Shown here piece after piece: positions 53,316 through 62,255 of a stretch of 64,000 nucleotides of DNA. Under the pieces are notes generated by a model. That model was not told where the DNA came from and searched no databases. It was given only the letters and a program-made list of their open reading frames with translations. This DNA is from Io17-Chloro-G2 sp963663135 (GTDB taxonomy: Bacteria > Chloroflexota > Dehalococcoidia > Lucifugimonadales > UBA3495). Made by a program: the position numbers and the translations under genes. The first letter of the stretch is position 1; every line of letters begins with the position of its first letter. Location: contig CAXXRM010000005.1 in the NCBI GenBank assembly GCA_963663135.2, positions 2,170,001 to 2,234,000 of the forward strand, in the 5' to 3' direction.

Positions 53316-54174
53316 ACAGACCATTCCTGGACAGGAATTTACCGACGTCCACCAACACATCCATCAACGCCTCCTCCACTCCCACCTCCAGGATGGGGCG
53401 ACTGTAGGTATGGGAGCCGGCAACATTGTCGAAGAATCTTCCGGCCGGGTCCACCATCACGTAGCTGCCGGTCATCAGGTCGTTGTCCTCCGGGACCATC
53501 GTTATTCCATGTTCCTCGACGCGGCGGCTGTTTTTCACGTACACCCAGAACTCCTCCGCAGAGATCAGATGGTCGCTGACTACGGAGTCGTTCTGCCCGC
53601 CCACAGGCATGACCTGGAGCAGCTTCCACCTTTCAGGTCGCACGTCGATCATGAACTCCGAGAGGTCCTGGTGCAGATTGGACCGGGACACCACGGTGTT
53701 GACCTTTATGCGTACGAGATTTTCTTTGAGGATACCAACCACACACAAGTAGTCCTGCGCGCTCATTGGCCCCAAACTGGTGGTCCGGCCAGCCCGCCGC
53801 AGCGTGTCAGGATTCACGGAGTCGATGCTGAGAGCGGCCCAGTCGAGGCTCCCATGTATGCGGTCCAGCCATTCCCCACAGATAAGACTGCCGTTAGTGA
53901 CCACCGACGTGGTCATCCTCAGGTCCTTTGCGCGGGCGATCAGGTCAGGAAGCCAAGGGCACAGTGTCGGCTCGCCACCGGCAAAGTTTATCTTCTCGAA
54001 GCCGGCCAGGGCGAGAGACTGGACGATGGCCAGACTGTCGTCACGCCCCAGGTGCCCCTTTGGCAGCACCTCCGGGTCAATGTCCTTGAAGTTGGCGAAA
54101 CAGAACTCACATCGCATGTTGCAAGGCTTCCACAGATGGTAGTTCACGGAAGGGATCTGGTCTGAAATCGTCAT
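53305..54174 (-). CDS. Prokaryotic viperin (radical SAM antiviral nucleotide dehydratase)
   Basis: This 289-residue radical SAM enzyme has the CxxxCxxC cluster motif in CNMRCEFCFANF (about 21-32), preceded by SVNYHLWKP. The next hallmarks follow viperin closely: KINFAGGEPTLCP, SVVTNGSLI, RIKVNTVVSR, RWKLLQVMPVGGQND, MVPEDNDLMTGSYVMVDP and RPILEVGVEEAL, and the end NGLYAW. Prokaryotic viperins convert CTP, GTP or UTP to 3'-deoxy-3',4'-didehydro nucleotides that stop phage polymerases. The start ATG 54174 has AAGGGG four bases upstream; a longer N-terminus is not conserved. It overlaps the TPR gene. No nucleotide kinase gene accompanies it. Confidence 0.93.
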   Translation of the reverse strand: MTISDQIPSVNYHLWKPCNMRCEFCFANFKDIDPEVLPKGHLGRDDSLAIVQSLALAGFEKINFAGGEPTLCPWLPDLIARAKDLRMTTSVVTNGSLICGEWLDRIHGSLDWAALSIDSVNPDTLRRAGRTTSLGPMSAQDYLCVVGILKENLVRIKVNTVVSRSNLHQDLSEFMIDVRPERWKLLQVMPVGGQNDSVVSDHLISAEEFWVYVKNSRRVEEHGITMVPEDNDLMTGSYVMVDPAGRFFDNVAGSHTYSRPILEVGVEEALMDVLVDVGKFLSRNGLYAW

Positions 54175-54733
54175 GCTCCCCCTTGAGTTTTCCGAGATTG
54201 TGGCTCCACCCAAGTTCGATGGTACGGAGCGAGAACCCAGGCCGAAACCCAAGTTGAGTGGACAATTGACCTGGTGGACAAGTAGGTGAAGGAAGGACGG
54301 GTTTCCTTCCTTGCGGTTACCGTTCTGGTTTGGATTCAGGAGTCGGCGAAACCGTTTTCAAGTTCTCATCACTGAAGGATCATGTAGCAGAGAAAGTTGG
54401 CGGGGATAGTGGCCGAAAATCGCATTATCCCAACAATGGACACAAGGCGGTGGTTTCCGTTGGCCCTGTCTACGAATCCCAGCTCACCACCCATGAACCA
54501 CAAGCTGTTCGATTTAGCTTTGAGTTGGGGTCGAATTCAAGGAAAAGCATTAGGACCAACCTTAGCGACGGAGTTCACCTCAACCAAGCAGTCGGTTGGT
54601 GGAATGGGGAGTCGTCGGGCGGCGGACTGAGGACTGCGAAAAATCCGAGTTGATATAATGACGGTTAACCAACGGGCGAGGGCTTCTGGTGAAATCTGTT
54701 GGACAACCCTGACGTTTCGAACCGGGCACCGGT
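54175..54733. other. Divergent region pVip / rusA
   Basis: No supported gene, although short frames exist. TATAAT at 54654-54659 is a likely -10 box for the rusA unit; its -35 (GGACTG, 17 bases upstream) is poor. Confidence 0.5.
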
Positions 54734-55141
54734 ATGACGCTACCGTTTGAATTTGTGATAGGCGGTCCCCCCGTATCCCAGCAGACTCGGCGAAGGGAAC
54801 GGGTCAGGGAGTGGACCGCAGAAGTGGAGGACGCTGCCAGGAAGACCTGGGACACGGAGCCTCCAATCGCCGGGGCGATCATGGTAACCATAACCTACTT
54901 CTTTGACGGCACGCCCTTTGACGTTGACAATATCCCCAAACCGATTCTGGATGCCCTGAAAGGAATGGTCTTTAGCGACGATGTCCAGGTGTTCGACCTC
55001 CTCTGCCGCAAAAGAGACATCAACGAGAATTTACAGATTCAGAATCCCTCTCCGGAGTTGATCGAATACCTGCAGGAGTCAAAGCAGGTCCTGCATATCT
55101 CCGTGGCCGACGCACTGAACCGGGAGGTGTCATTTTGGTAA
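54734..55141 (+). CDS. RusA-family Holliday junction resolvase
   Basis: This 135-residue protein has the family's DVDNIPKPILDALKG motif with the catalytic Asp residues near position 70, and FSDDVQV with a further acidic residue. It matches RusA-type endonucleases often carried by prophages and defence islands. It precedes a nuclease-HEPN gene with a 7-base overlap and shares its transcript. The RusA fold acts on branched DNA; its role in the present unit is unknown. Confidence 0.85.
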   Translation: MTLPFEFVIGGPPVSQQTRRRERVREWTAEVEDAARKTWDTEPPIAGAIMVTITYFFDGTPFDVDNIPKPILDALKGMVFSDDVQVFDLLCRKRDINENLQIQNPSPELIEYLQESKQVLHISVADALNREVSFW

Positions 55142-55782
55142 AAGGAGTTGATGGCCCTGAATATATCCTCGCGCGACGAACGGCGGAGGAGTACCGCAAA
55201 AAAGGCTACGAAGTCTCTGAGGAGACACCGCTGGATTTCCTGCCCGGCTTTTGCGCGGACCTAGTGGTTCGCAAAGATGATGAGGTCAAGGTGATAGAGG
55301 TGAAGTCCCGGGCTTCGCTGGCGGTGACGCCTAATGTCAAGGAATTGGCACAGGCAATCGAGTCCCAGCCGGGATGGAGTTTCGAGTTGCTGTTGGTGGG
55401 GGAACCCGAGAAAGTGGATTCTCCGGAAGGGTCCCATGCCTTTCAACGCGAAAGCATCTTTCAGCGGCTTGAGGAAGCCGAGAAGCTGCTGGGGTTGGGA
55501 TATTCTGATGCCGCCCTAGTGCTTGCTTGGTCAGCATGCGAAGCTGCGGCCAGGTTGGCTGTGACCGAGGAGGGTGTGCCTGATACTGGAATTACGAGGC
55601 CGGGTTTCGTTTTTGACCAGGCGGCTTTCCTCGGTATCATGTCCAGGGCCCAGTATCACCATTTGCGGGATGTGCAAAAATACCGCAACGCCATTGTCCA
55701 TGGGTTCAGTCACGATGGTTTTAATGAACACCTAGTAACTGACTTGAGCGAAACAGTGCGAGGGATGGTCTCGGTCAGCTGA
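55135..55782 (+). CDS. REase-like domain plus HEPN-like domain protein
   Basis: This 215-residue protein has a PD-(D/E)XK pattern: PEYILARRTAEEYRKKGYEV, ADLVV with Asp, then KVIEVKSRAS with the E-x-K core. The second half (about 100-215) is helical and carries KYRNAIVHG, which fits the HEPN R-x4-H motif. A restriction-like nuclease joined to a HEPN RNase-like domain suggests a two-nuclease effector. The start is TTG 55135 with GGGAGG seven bases upstream, overlapping the rusA stop. The REase half resembles the conflict-associated AHJR-like group. Confidence 0.75.
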   Translation: MVKGVDGPEYILARRTAEEYRKKGYEVSEETPLDFLPGFCADLVVRKDDEVKVIEVKSRASLAVTPNVKELAQAIESQPGWSFELLLVGEPEKVDSPEGSHAFQRESIFQRLEEAEKLLGLGYSDAALVLAWSACEAAARLAVTEEGVPDTGITRPGFVFDQAAFLGIMSRAQYHHLRDVQKYRNAIVHGFSHDGFNEHLVTDLSETVRGMVSVS

Positions 55783-55959
55783 CGCGCGGTTTCTTCCTGT
55801 TCATTGGCAACGGTCAGCAAAAGCGCCGAGGCGGTTCCCACCTACCAGGCCTGTGCAAGGTCGCCCCCAGCCTTTCCAGTGCGGCCTCGTAGGACACCCG
55901 CAGCGGCACCCTGACGTTGACACGCTTGATTTCGTCGCCCGCTACCTGATCAACGACAA

Positions 55960-56788
55960 TTGACTTTGCCGCCGTATTGGACGACCTGGGCTACCTGCCC
56001 CAGGGTGCAGAGGAATCTGAGGTGCTCTTCACGCTCATCGCCGAACGCTACGAGCGTCGCTCCCTGGGCATCACGTCCAACCTGGTCTTCCCCCAGTGCG
56101 CCGCCGAAGGGGTGGACCACTCCCAATACCTGCTCAGGCTGGCGGAACTGGAACTCATCGACCGCCACCAGCGAATGGTGGAGCGGCGGATACGGGCGGC
56201 CCGCTTCCCTGCCGTCAAAAGCCTGGACACCTTCGACTTTACCGCCATCCCCTCGGTGAACAAGTCCCTGGTGATGGAACTGGCCCGCTGCGAATACGTC
56301 CAACACCGGGAGAATATCATCGCCGTCGGCAACAGCGGCACCGGCAAGACCCACGTCGCCCTGGGGCTGGGGCCTGGGCCGCCTGCCAGCGGGGGATGTC
56401 GGTGGGCTTCACCACGGCCGCCGCCCTGGTCCACGAGTTGATGGAGGCCAGAGACGAGAGGCGTCTGCTGAATCTCCAGAGACAACTTTCCCGCCTCAGC
56501 CTGCTGATCATCGACGAGTTGGGTTTCGTGCCCCTGTCACCCACCGGGGCGGAACTGCTCTTCGAGGTCTTCAGCCAGCGCTACGAGCGGGGCTCCATCC
56601 TGGTCACCACCAACCTTCCCTTCGACGAATGGACCGAGGTCTTCGGGTCGGAGAGGCTGACCGGGGCCCTGCTGGACCGGCTCACCCACCACGTCCACAT
56701 CCTGGAGATGAACGGCGAGAGCTACCGGCTCAAGCGTAGCAGAGAGGGAGTTGTCTCCCAGACTCGAGAAGAGCCTCACGAAGAATAG
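55960..56788 (+). pseudogene. IstB-like ATPase remnants (fused pieces of IS21 elements)
   Basis: 55960-56090 encodes the C-terminal ATPase part of one IstB copy (LDDLGYLPQG, ERYERRSLGITSNLVF). It is followed directly by a second IstB beginning LRLAELELIDRHQ, with a Walker A GNSGTGKTHVAL, which loses frame near 56370 and resumes as ACQRGMSVGFTT through LLIIDELGF and the rest to 56788. No istA partner and no terminal repeats were found. It is debris of at least two insertions. Confidence 0.8.
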
Positions 56789-56868
56789 GTCGCATCAAGA
56801 CCTTCCTGCCTCTCCTCTGCTGCCCCACCCGTCATCAGGGCATTTCCCTCAACAAGTGACGCTGATAT

Positions 56869-57828
56869 TTATGCTGGCCAGTTAGCTCGGACTTTTTCGC
56901 TGGACATGAACGCACCAGGTGGTACAGTTTTACTCCGCCCCAGTGGCCCAACATGCCTCCGCCATTGACACGCCAAGGAGTTGATCTTATCAACCAGACC
57001 GGTCCGGTGGAGACTGGTTCGGGCCTCGAATCCGGCCTCGGCGTTCGCGTCAACTGCAGCTGCTACAATGGACTGGAGTTCCCTGCAAATGACCCCAAGG
57101 GCCGCTTTTGGCAGGTTTTTCACGACTAGCTCGAGATGGCGCTCCGTCTCTGCTATCAGGTCATCCCACGAACAGATCAGGAGCGTGGTGCCAATCTTCA
57201 GTTCATCCACGACCGTCGAGGGTCGCCCTTGTGATGCGACGCGCGCAGCGAGCGAGGCACCGAGGCGGTCAACTTCTTCGACCAGGCGTGCGACCGGAAT
57301 CTCGACCAGGTGGTCTTCTGGGGCGCCATCCCAACCCACAATACCTTGCTCAAGTACGACGACAAGGCGCCTGGTGGTGCCGAATCTGTCGGTATGACGG
57401 AGCCACGCATCTACGATATGACTGGCAGCTATCCCGACCGGAAACCGGCCAAGTTGTTCCTGACGAGACTTGACCTCGACCTGAACCGGCTCTGGTGCGT
57501 CGAGTTGCAGGTCGTCGAATCCCTCGGGAATGAGACTGTCAATGACAAGTTCTCCAGACGCCAGCCGTGAGGCCATCCAGGCTCCGACCCCCTCCTGAAA
57601 ATGAAAGCCTCGACTGGCGCGGGCCCCGGCCCGCGATCTTGGCCATTCGGCCGAGTGCCAGGACTCTTGATCATCGGGTGGGTATATTGCGGCCCGAGAG
57701 GGGATCCCATTGACAGATGTAGGGGCAACAGTACGCCGAGAAGGTGGCAGTTTACTCGACGCCTTCCGGTTCTTCTTCGGTTTGCTACTCCTGGACACAT
57801 TGCCCATTATACTTGGTGCTGCTGACAC
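56869..57828 (-). CDS. Nuclease-like protein (DUF4297/Cap4-like N-terminal domain), possibly truncated
   Basis: The first ~70 residues are basic and low in structure. Then RGFHFQEGVGAWM, the acidic GFDDLQL and VQVEVKSRQEQ follow: this is a PD-(D/E)XK nuclease core resembling the DUF4297 domain of CBASS-associated Cap4. The rest (about 150-319) is helical. Full-length family members usually carry a further sensor domain that is missing here. The C-terminus, adjoining IS21 debris, reads like non-homologous extension. The start is unclear (GTG 57828 or ATG 57807). Function is inferred as a defence effector. Confidence 0.55.
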   Translation of the reverse strand: MSAAPSIMGNVSRSSKPKKNRKASSKLPPSRRTVAPTSVNGIPSRAAIYPPDDQESWHSAEWPRSRAGARASRGFHFQEGVGAWMASRLASGELVIDSLIPEGFDDLQLDAPEPVQVEVKSRQEQLGRFPVGIAASHIVDAWLRHTDRFGTTRRLVVVLEQGIVGWDGAPEDHLVEIPVARLVEEVDRLGASLAARVASQGRPSTVVDELKIGTTLLICSWDDLIAETERHLELVVKNLPKAALGVICRELQSIVAAAVDANAEAGFEARTSLHRTGLVDKINSLACQWRRHVGPLGRSKTVPPGAFMSSEKVRANWPA

Positions 57829-58341
57829 CGATGCCCGGAGGTAGCGCTGCGGCGAAGTTCTCCCGAAAGTCGTTGCTGGATTAGGGGGCTTACCAGGTGA
57901 ACTCGGCCAGGTGAACGAATCCGTTGGGCCTGGGCCATCCAGAAGAGGGGGCGCCGCGTCCGGCAGCGCTGATTACACGCAGGTTGAGCGGTGCCGGGGC
58001 GAGCCTCCCAGCAATCTGGTCAACCAAGCCGACGTTGCTCGTATAGAAACCTTAGAGCTACTTCGAAACCGTTGCCGGACCGGTTTGTCCTGGAGTGGTG
58101 TTCCGATTCGTTCAACGGTTGTTTGATGGGACGAGCAACATCGGACGCTTACGCGACCCTTCACGCCGATCCTAAAGGAAGGAAGTCCGTAAAGGACTTC
58201 CTTCCTGGCGCTGGACGTCGACAGGCATATACGCCGTGCTGTTGGACCGGCGCTCTGGTACCATAGGGGCCGACAGCCAAGAACCCCAGTGCAGTTTAGC
58301 CAATCGGATATCGCAGTATTAACCACATTCCCGGAGGCGGC
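57829..58341. other. Intergenic region with a perfect hairpin
   Basis: No gene is supported. A perfect 13-bp inverted repeat (58176-58188 and 58194-58206) with a 5-base GTAAA loop lies in the middle, without a T-run, so it is not an obvious terminator. Confidence 0.5.
58176..58206. repeat. 13-bp perfect inverted repeat
   Basis: AGGAAGGAAGTCC and GGACTTCCTTCCT flank GTAAA. A transcriptional hairpin or protein-binding palindrome is possible. No second copy was seen in the window. Confidence 0.7.
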
Positions 58342-58641
58342 ATGAGAAAAAACGAACTGGTCCAGCCCACCGCAGTGGAGCCCCGGGCGGGTTACTGCAT
58401 CTGGATCAGCTACGCGGACGGACCTGCAGGAGAGGTAGATCTGTCCCATCTGGCCGGCCGGGGCGTCTTCGCAGCCTGGAACAACCGGGCTCACTTCGAA
58501 AAAGTACACATCACGGAACACCGGTCGATCGCATGGGACGACGAAATCGAACTGTGCCCCGATGCCCTCTACCTGCAGCTCACCGGTCTGAGCGTCGAAG
58601 AACTTATGCCGGGAGCCCGCCCGGTGCAAGCGGATGCCTGA
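58342..58641 (+). CDS. DUF2442-family protein
   Basis: This 99-residue protein fits DUF2442: start, then GYCIWISYADGPAGEVDLSHLAG, and KVHITEHRSIAWDDEIELCPDALY with the family's conserved W-D-E/D-I-E-L-CPD-L-Y stretch. GGAGG precedes ATG 58342. The gene overlaps the following DUF4160 gene by 8 bases (ATGCCTGA). DUF2442/DUF4160 pairs occur widely and are thought of as toxin-antitoxin-like, though not proven. Confidence 0.85.
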   Translation: MRKNELVQPTAVEPRAGYCIWISYADGPAGEVDLSHLAGRGVFAAWNNRAHFEKVHITEHRSIAWDDEIELCPDALYLQLTGLSVEELMPGARPVQADA

Positions 58642-58894
58642 GGTCTGCCGGTTCTATGGCATCGTGATCAGCATCTACTACAACGACCATGGGCCGCCGC
58701 ACTTTCACGCCCGATACGGGAGCAACCAGGCGATGATCGCGATGGACAACCTGACGGTGCTGCAGGGCCGTCTCCCTCCGCGCGCCCACGGGTTGGTCAT
58801 CGAATGGGCCGCTAGCCGCAATCCTGAACTCAGGGCTGCTTGGGCCGCTGCCAGAAGAATGGATCCCATGGGCAGGATCGCCCCGTTGGACTGA
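58634..58894 (+). CDS. DUF4160-family protein
   Basis: This 86-residue protein has the DUF4160 core: FYGIVISIYYNDHGPPHFHARYG, with the conserved HxPHFH, and the C-terminal VIEWAASRNPELRAAW. It overlaps the DUF2442 partner and converges on the AIPR gene. Function is unknown. Its partner order (DUF2442 first) is opposite to the pair at 61749-62522. Confidence 0.88.
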   Translation: MPEVCRFYGIVISIYYNDHGPPHFHARYGSNQAMIAMDNLTVLQGRLPPRAHGLVIEWAASRNPELRAAWAAARRMDPMGRIAPLD

Positions 58895-59016
58895 GTTCGC
58901 CGCCAAGATGTACCTTGGGAAGATAGCGAGACCCTCACTTAATATTGCCGCAATCCTGTCAGTTGACTGGGTCTACCTTAATGGTCTGCCGGGCAGGCTA
59001 CGCAAAGGAGTAGCAG
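58895..59016. other. Convergent intergenic region
   Basis: Separates the DUF4160 gene (+) from the AIPR gene (-); no terminator hairpin was evident. Confidence 0.3.
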
Positions 59017-60954
59017 TTAGCTTTTAATAAGAACCCTGGCAACGAACTCCCTTTGCGTAGGATTTCCTTCATACATAGGCATCGGAATGCTCGCGAAAGC
59101 TTGATTGTGTTGAGCAAGCAACTGTACCAACAACGGGGAATAGTTCTCCTTGCCCAGATGCTCTGCTTTCAAAAAACCGTTTAAATCGCCGTTGTGATTT
59201 TCCATAAAAACAGTCTCATTGTGGGCAGAATTATCACTGCCTACCGTCAGGTACTGGTCAAGCAATGCAATTGCTGCGTTGCTGAGCATATTGAAATGGT
59301 CCTCAGCACCGTGATCGGTAAGCTTGAGTACGGCGTCAGTCAAGATAGTTTCCGAAACGGGAGGATGCCGGAATTGAGGGGTCAGCAAAATGACATTGCT
59401 GAGCATCCTCGATATGAGGTAATAGAACAAAAACCGCGACTGGCGTCGGCTAGGACGGTCTGCGTTTCTGCCAAAGCCGATGGTGTCGGCGGCACATTTA
59501 ATTTTGTAGGCCGCATATAGGTCCCGCACCCCAAATGGCTGCCCCATATCTTGGCGGGGGGACACAATTCGCTCATAAATGGTGCCTTGGGGCAGGAATG
59601 GGGCATTTTTGCTAAATGCAATGCCGGGTGCGCCAATCCACCCCGCACCATATACCTTAATCAGTTCAAAGGCGTTGACGTAGGCTGAGTATTGGTGCTG
59701 GTCAGGATGCTGAGACTCATAGGCTCTTCGCGCTTGCGCGCCACCCCGTTGGATTTCCAGAAATATGTCGTAGTCACTCGCCATCGCGGACGCCCAATTT
59801 TGAAATCCACTCTGCAAAGCGATGAAATCCTGCTCGCGGACGGAGTTCTGCGAGTTAGTAAACCTCGTGATGTTTGTAATCTCTGCCTCGTCGCTACGCA
59901 CAATTTTGGTCACGACACCGCCCTGAGTAGCCCGCTCTTTCCACGCTGCGCTGGCGTCGTCGCCAGTGCCACCAGAGTTGAGTTTGCTGTCCAGAACATC
60001 CCAAATGGTACGGGTCGTTTGGCAACCGTTGACCACGTGAGGGTCGTTCATAGTTATGGTGCCATCAGTGAGCGATTTCGAGTATCCCGATACAACAACC
60101 GTAATACCATTGTTGTAAAGGCCGAATTTTTCGGGGCTCTCTTTCAGCGTGGTAGCGATACCTCTGTTGATTTTTCGCCGGTCTCCCAAGAACTGGCGAA
60201 CATTCTTTTCATACAGTCTGGTCAAATCTCCAGTTTTACTTTTGTACGACTTCAGGAACTCGAACAAATCAACCAAGGAGACCGTGCCGACTAGCAAGCC
60301 GGAATATTGCTCTACAAACTGTCCTTTGACCGCAACCGACAGCCTTTGTGGTTCGTCAGGGTCCAGTGCTTCCCAAATAGTTAGCAGGGACACTTCCTCA
60401 ACATCGAAATTCCGAATGCCGCGTTCTCTTCCGATGAGTTTTATGTCATCAAGAGCTTGCCGATCATTTTGGGTGATCGGGTTTGTAGTGGCGAACACCA
60501 GCACGATGCGGTCTGCATCCGACGCCTGCTGTCGAAATAAGTCCAGCTTTTGCAGAAGTTGCCGGCTGAGTTGCGACAAATTCTGATTTTTACCCTGCAG
60601 AGTCGTGATTACTTTCCTGCCTTCCTCCAAAATCGTATCGACGCCGGAGAATGAGGTCCCATACTTGCCCTGAACCAAATACCAAGTGTCCCCCTCCTCC
60701 GAATTTTCATCGTGACGTTCGGTATCGATATCCGCACGCTTCAGATAGGCGATGTCTATGCCCCCGTCGCCGGAACCGTCGCAGATGACAAAGTCATCAT
60801 CATCAGTGGTTATGTCCAACCATTGGGTGATCAGATTAGACGCAAACCGCCGCCCCTTATCCAACGGCGATGGCTCTCCTGCTTCTATTTCGGCTAACCA
60901 TTCCTCGCAGAATTGCTGATAGCTAACTTTGTTAACGATACTTTCGGTTGCCAC
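59017..60954 (-). CDS. AIPR-family (abortive infection phage resistance) protein
   Basis: This is a 645-residue AIPR protein. The family core is clear: LYNNGITVVVSGY, PHVVNGCQTTRTIWDVL, and ITRFTNSQNSVREQDF. The N-terminal ~170 residues contain GSGDGGIDIAYL and a W-Y-L-V-Q-G-K-Y segment, which look like a PD-(D/E)XK restriction-like nuclease (D, then QxK). AIPR proteins are linked to phage abortive infection, for example in lactococcal plasmids, and their mechanism is not known. The GTG start at 60954 has AGGTAG upstream. It is a full-length single gene at the right end of the island. Confidence 0.88.
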   Translation of the reverse strand: MATESIVNKVSYQQFCEEWLAEIEAGEPSPLDKGRRFASNLITQWLDITTDDDDFVICDGSGDGGIDIAYLKRADIDTERHDENSEEGDTWYLVQGKYGTSFSGVDTILEEGRKVITTLQGKNQNLSQLSRQLLQKLDLFRQQASDADRIVLVFATTNPITQNDRQALDDIKLIGRERGIRNFDVEEVSLLTIWEALDPDEPQRLSVAVKGQFVEQYSGLLVGTVSLVDLFEFLKSYKSKTGDLTRLYEKNVRQFLGDRRKINRGIATTLKESPEKFGLYNNGITVVVSGYSKSLTDGTITMNDPHVVNGCQTTRTIWDVLDSKLNSGGTGDDASAAWKERATQGGVVTKIVRSDEAEITNITRFTNSQNSVREQDFIALQSGFQNWASAMASDYDIFLEIQRGGAQARRAYESQHPDQHQYSAYVNAFELIKVYGAGWIGAPGIAFSKNAPFLPQGTIYERIVSPRQDMGQPFGVRDLYAAYKIKCAADTIGFGRNADRPSRRQSRFLFYYLISRMLSNVILLTPQFRHPPVSETILTDAVLKLTDHGAEDHFNMLSNAAIALLDQYLTVGSDNSAHNETVFMENHNGDLNGFLKAEHLGKENYSPLLVQLLAQHNQAFASIPMPMYEGNPTQREFVARVLIKS

Positions 60955-61748
60955 TACTTTCTACCTACCCAATCCAAGCAAAATTGCGGTTCATTTTAAC
61001 ATATAGTCCGGGATTTCTGAGGCGTCCCGGGTTTTTTGGACAACTGGTTAAGTGAGGGTCCTGCTTATTGACCAACAGGTCCAACACCTTGGCCATCTCC
61101 AGGTACTCCGGGAGCTTGAAACGGTTCACCCGGGGTAAATATTGCAATTCACCACCTTTGGGGTTGACTCCCCGGGGGTGCCTCGTGCTCAGAGCGGTGG
61201 TGCTCACAGGCCCATGTGTAACATAAGGGGCACTTTCGTTACATTCTGGAGAGCGGCCTGGACCGACGCTGTAACCCGGCTCAGAATGGATGGTAAGAGA
61301 CAACGCTGAGGTACAATCCCGACCTTGGGGTATACAGTCCGGCTATTCCGGCGGCGGTTCGTCGGAATTCTCGTCCGGCCCACTGAAATGAAAAGACCCC
61401 GAAGGAAATTCTCCGGAGTAGATCAGTAGTGGGGTCAGGAACAGGAAGTGAAGCGGCATGAATAATTGACGAAACCGGCAGAAGTTGGCGTCGCTGAACA
61501 CCTGGTCTCCAGCCTCAACCTTAGCAGAGTGCTCTCGCGCCTGGTCGGCCTTGCCTGGTTAGTATTGACGATCAACTCGTTGCCGCCGCGGTGGGTATTG
61601 CCCAAGCACCCCCAGTGACCCGTTGATGCTGGCTCTGGTATTTTTTGCAAAGCCCGCCACCGGATTAATTTCAATGATGCCTCGTGTGTCAAGGGTCCCA
61701 TTCTTTAACATCCAGTCTCACCTATGAATGCTATGCGATTCACCTCCA
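60955..61748. other. Degraded region holding the right copy of the island repeat
   Basis: No intact gene. On the minus strand 61035-61148 encodes LQYLPRVNRFKLPEYLEMAKVL, a conserved-looking fragment that I cannot place. GGTTCG at 61357-61362 followed by GTCCGGCCCACT at 61373-61384 repeats the island-left sequence. Confidence 0.5.
61373..61384 (+). repeat. Right copy of the GTCCGGCCCACT direct repeat
   Basis: Identical 12 bases and orientation to 31830-31841, and again preceded by GGTTCG 10 bases upstream (6 in the left copy). A candidate attR of a 29.5-kb island. Confidence 0.45.
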
Positions 61749-62252
61749 CTATTGAATCAGCAACTCTGGATCGACCGCCAAGGCCGGAACGTCTATTTCC
61801 AATGCCTGAGCTATGGACTTCAGGGTCTTGAACCTGGGGGACTGCTCTCCATTTTCCAGTCTGACCAGCGTAACCCGCCCGATGTTAGCGGCCCGGGCCA
61901 GCGCCTCTTGGGTCAGCCCCGCGGATTCTCTGAACCGACGCACCCGTTGGCCAAGGGTCTGTCTCCCCAATGCGGCCATGGCCTCGATGGTTGGCCGATA
62001 CGATACGTCGCAGTAGTACCGGGCGAAGTCCCAGGGAATCTCGACCCTCTCGCCCGCGGCTGTCTGCAGGACCATCTCATAAGGATTCGGCAGTTCCAGG
62101 CCGGATATCCCCTCGCGTCCCCTGACCTCGGGAACATCAGCGTAGGGTATGACGCCCTTGGACCCGTCGGCGAAGCTCAACTCGATCCCATCGTCCAAGA
62201 GGTTGGCGGTCGTCATCATCCGGTTAGCGTTTTTCACCAGAATCACATCCAT
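61749..62252 (-). CDS. DUF2442 plus XRE-type HTH protein
   Basis: This is a 167-residue fusion. The first ~75 residues form a DUF2442-like beta domain (GIELSFADGSKGVIPYADV and an EIPWDFARYYCD end). The C-terminal ~60 residues are an XRE helix-turn-helix (LGQRVRRFRESAGLTQEALARAANIGRVTLVRLENGEQSP). That is the order of antitoxin-like regulators. It starts three bases after the stop of the DUF4160 gene. Confidence 0.85.
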   Translation of the reverse strand: MDVILVKNANRMMTTANLLDDGIELSFADGSKGVIPYADVPEVRGREGISGLELPNPYEMVLQTAAGERVEIPWDFARYYCDVSYRPTIEAMAALGRQTLGQRVRRFRESAGLTQEALARAANIGRVTLVRLENGEQSPRFKTLKSIAQALEIDVPALAVDPELLIQ

Positions 62253-62255
62253 CGT

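Noticed and set aside
57973..58629. Long minus-strand open frame overlapping the DUF2442 gene
   Set aside because: It is antisense to a recognisable gene, has no ribosome site and no motif.
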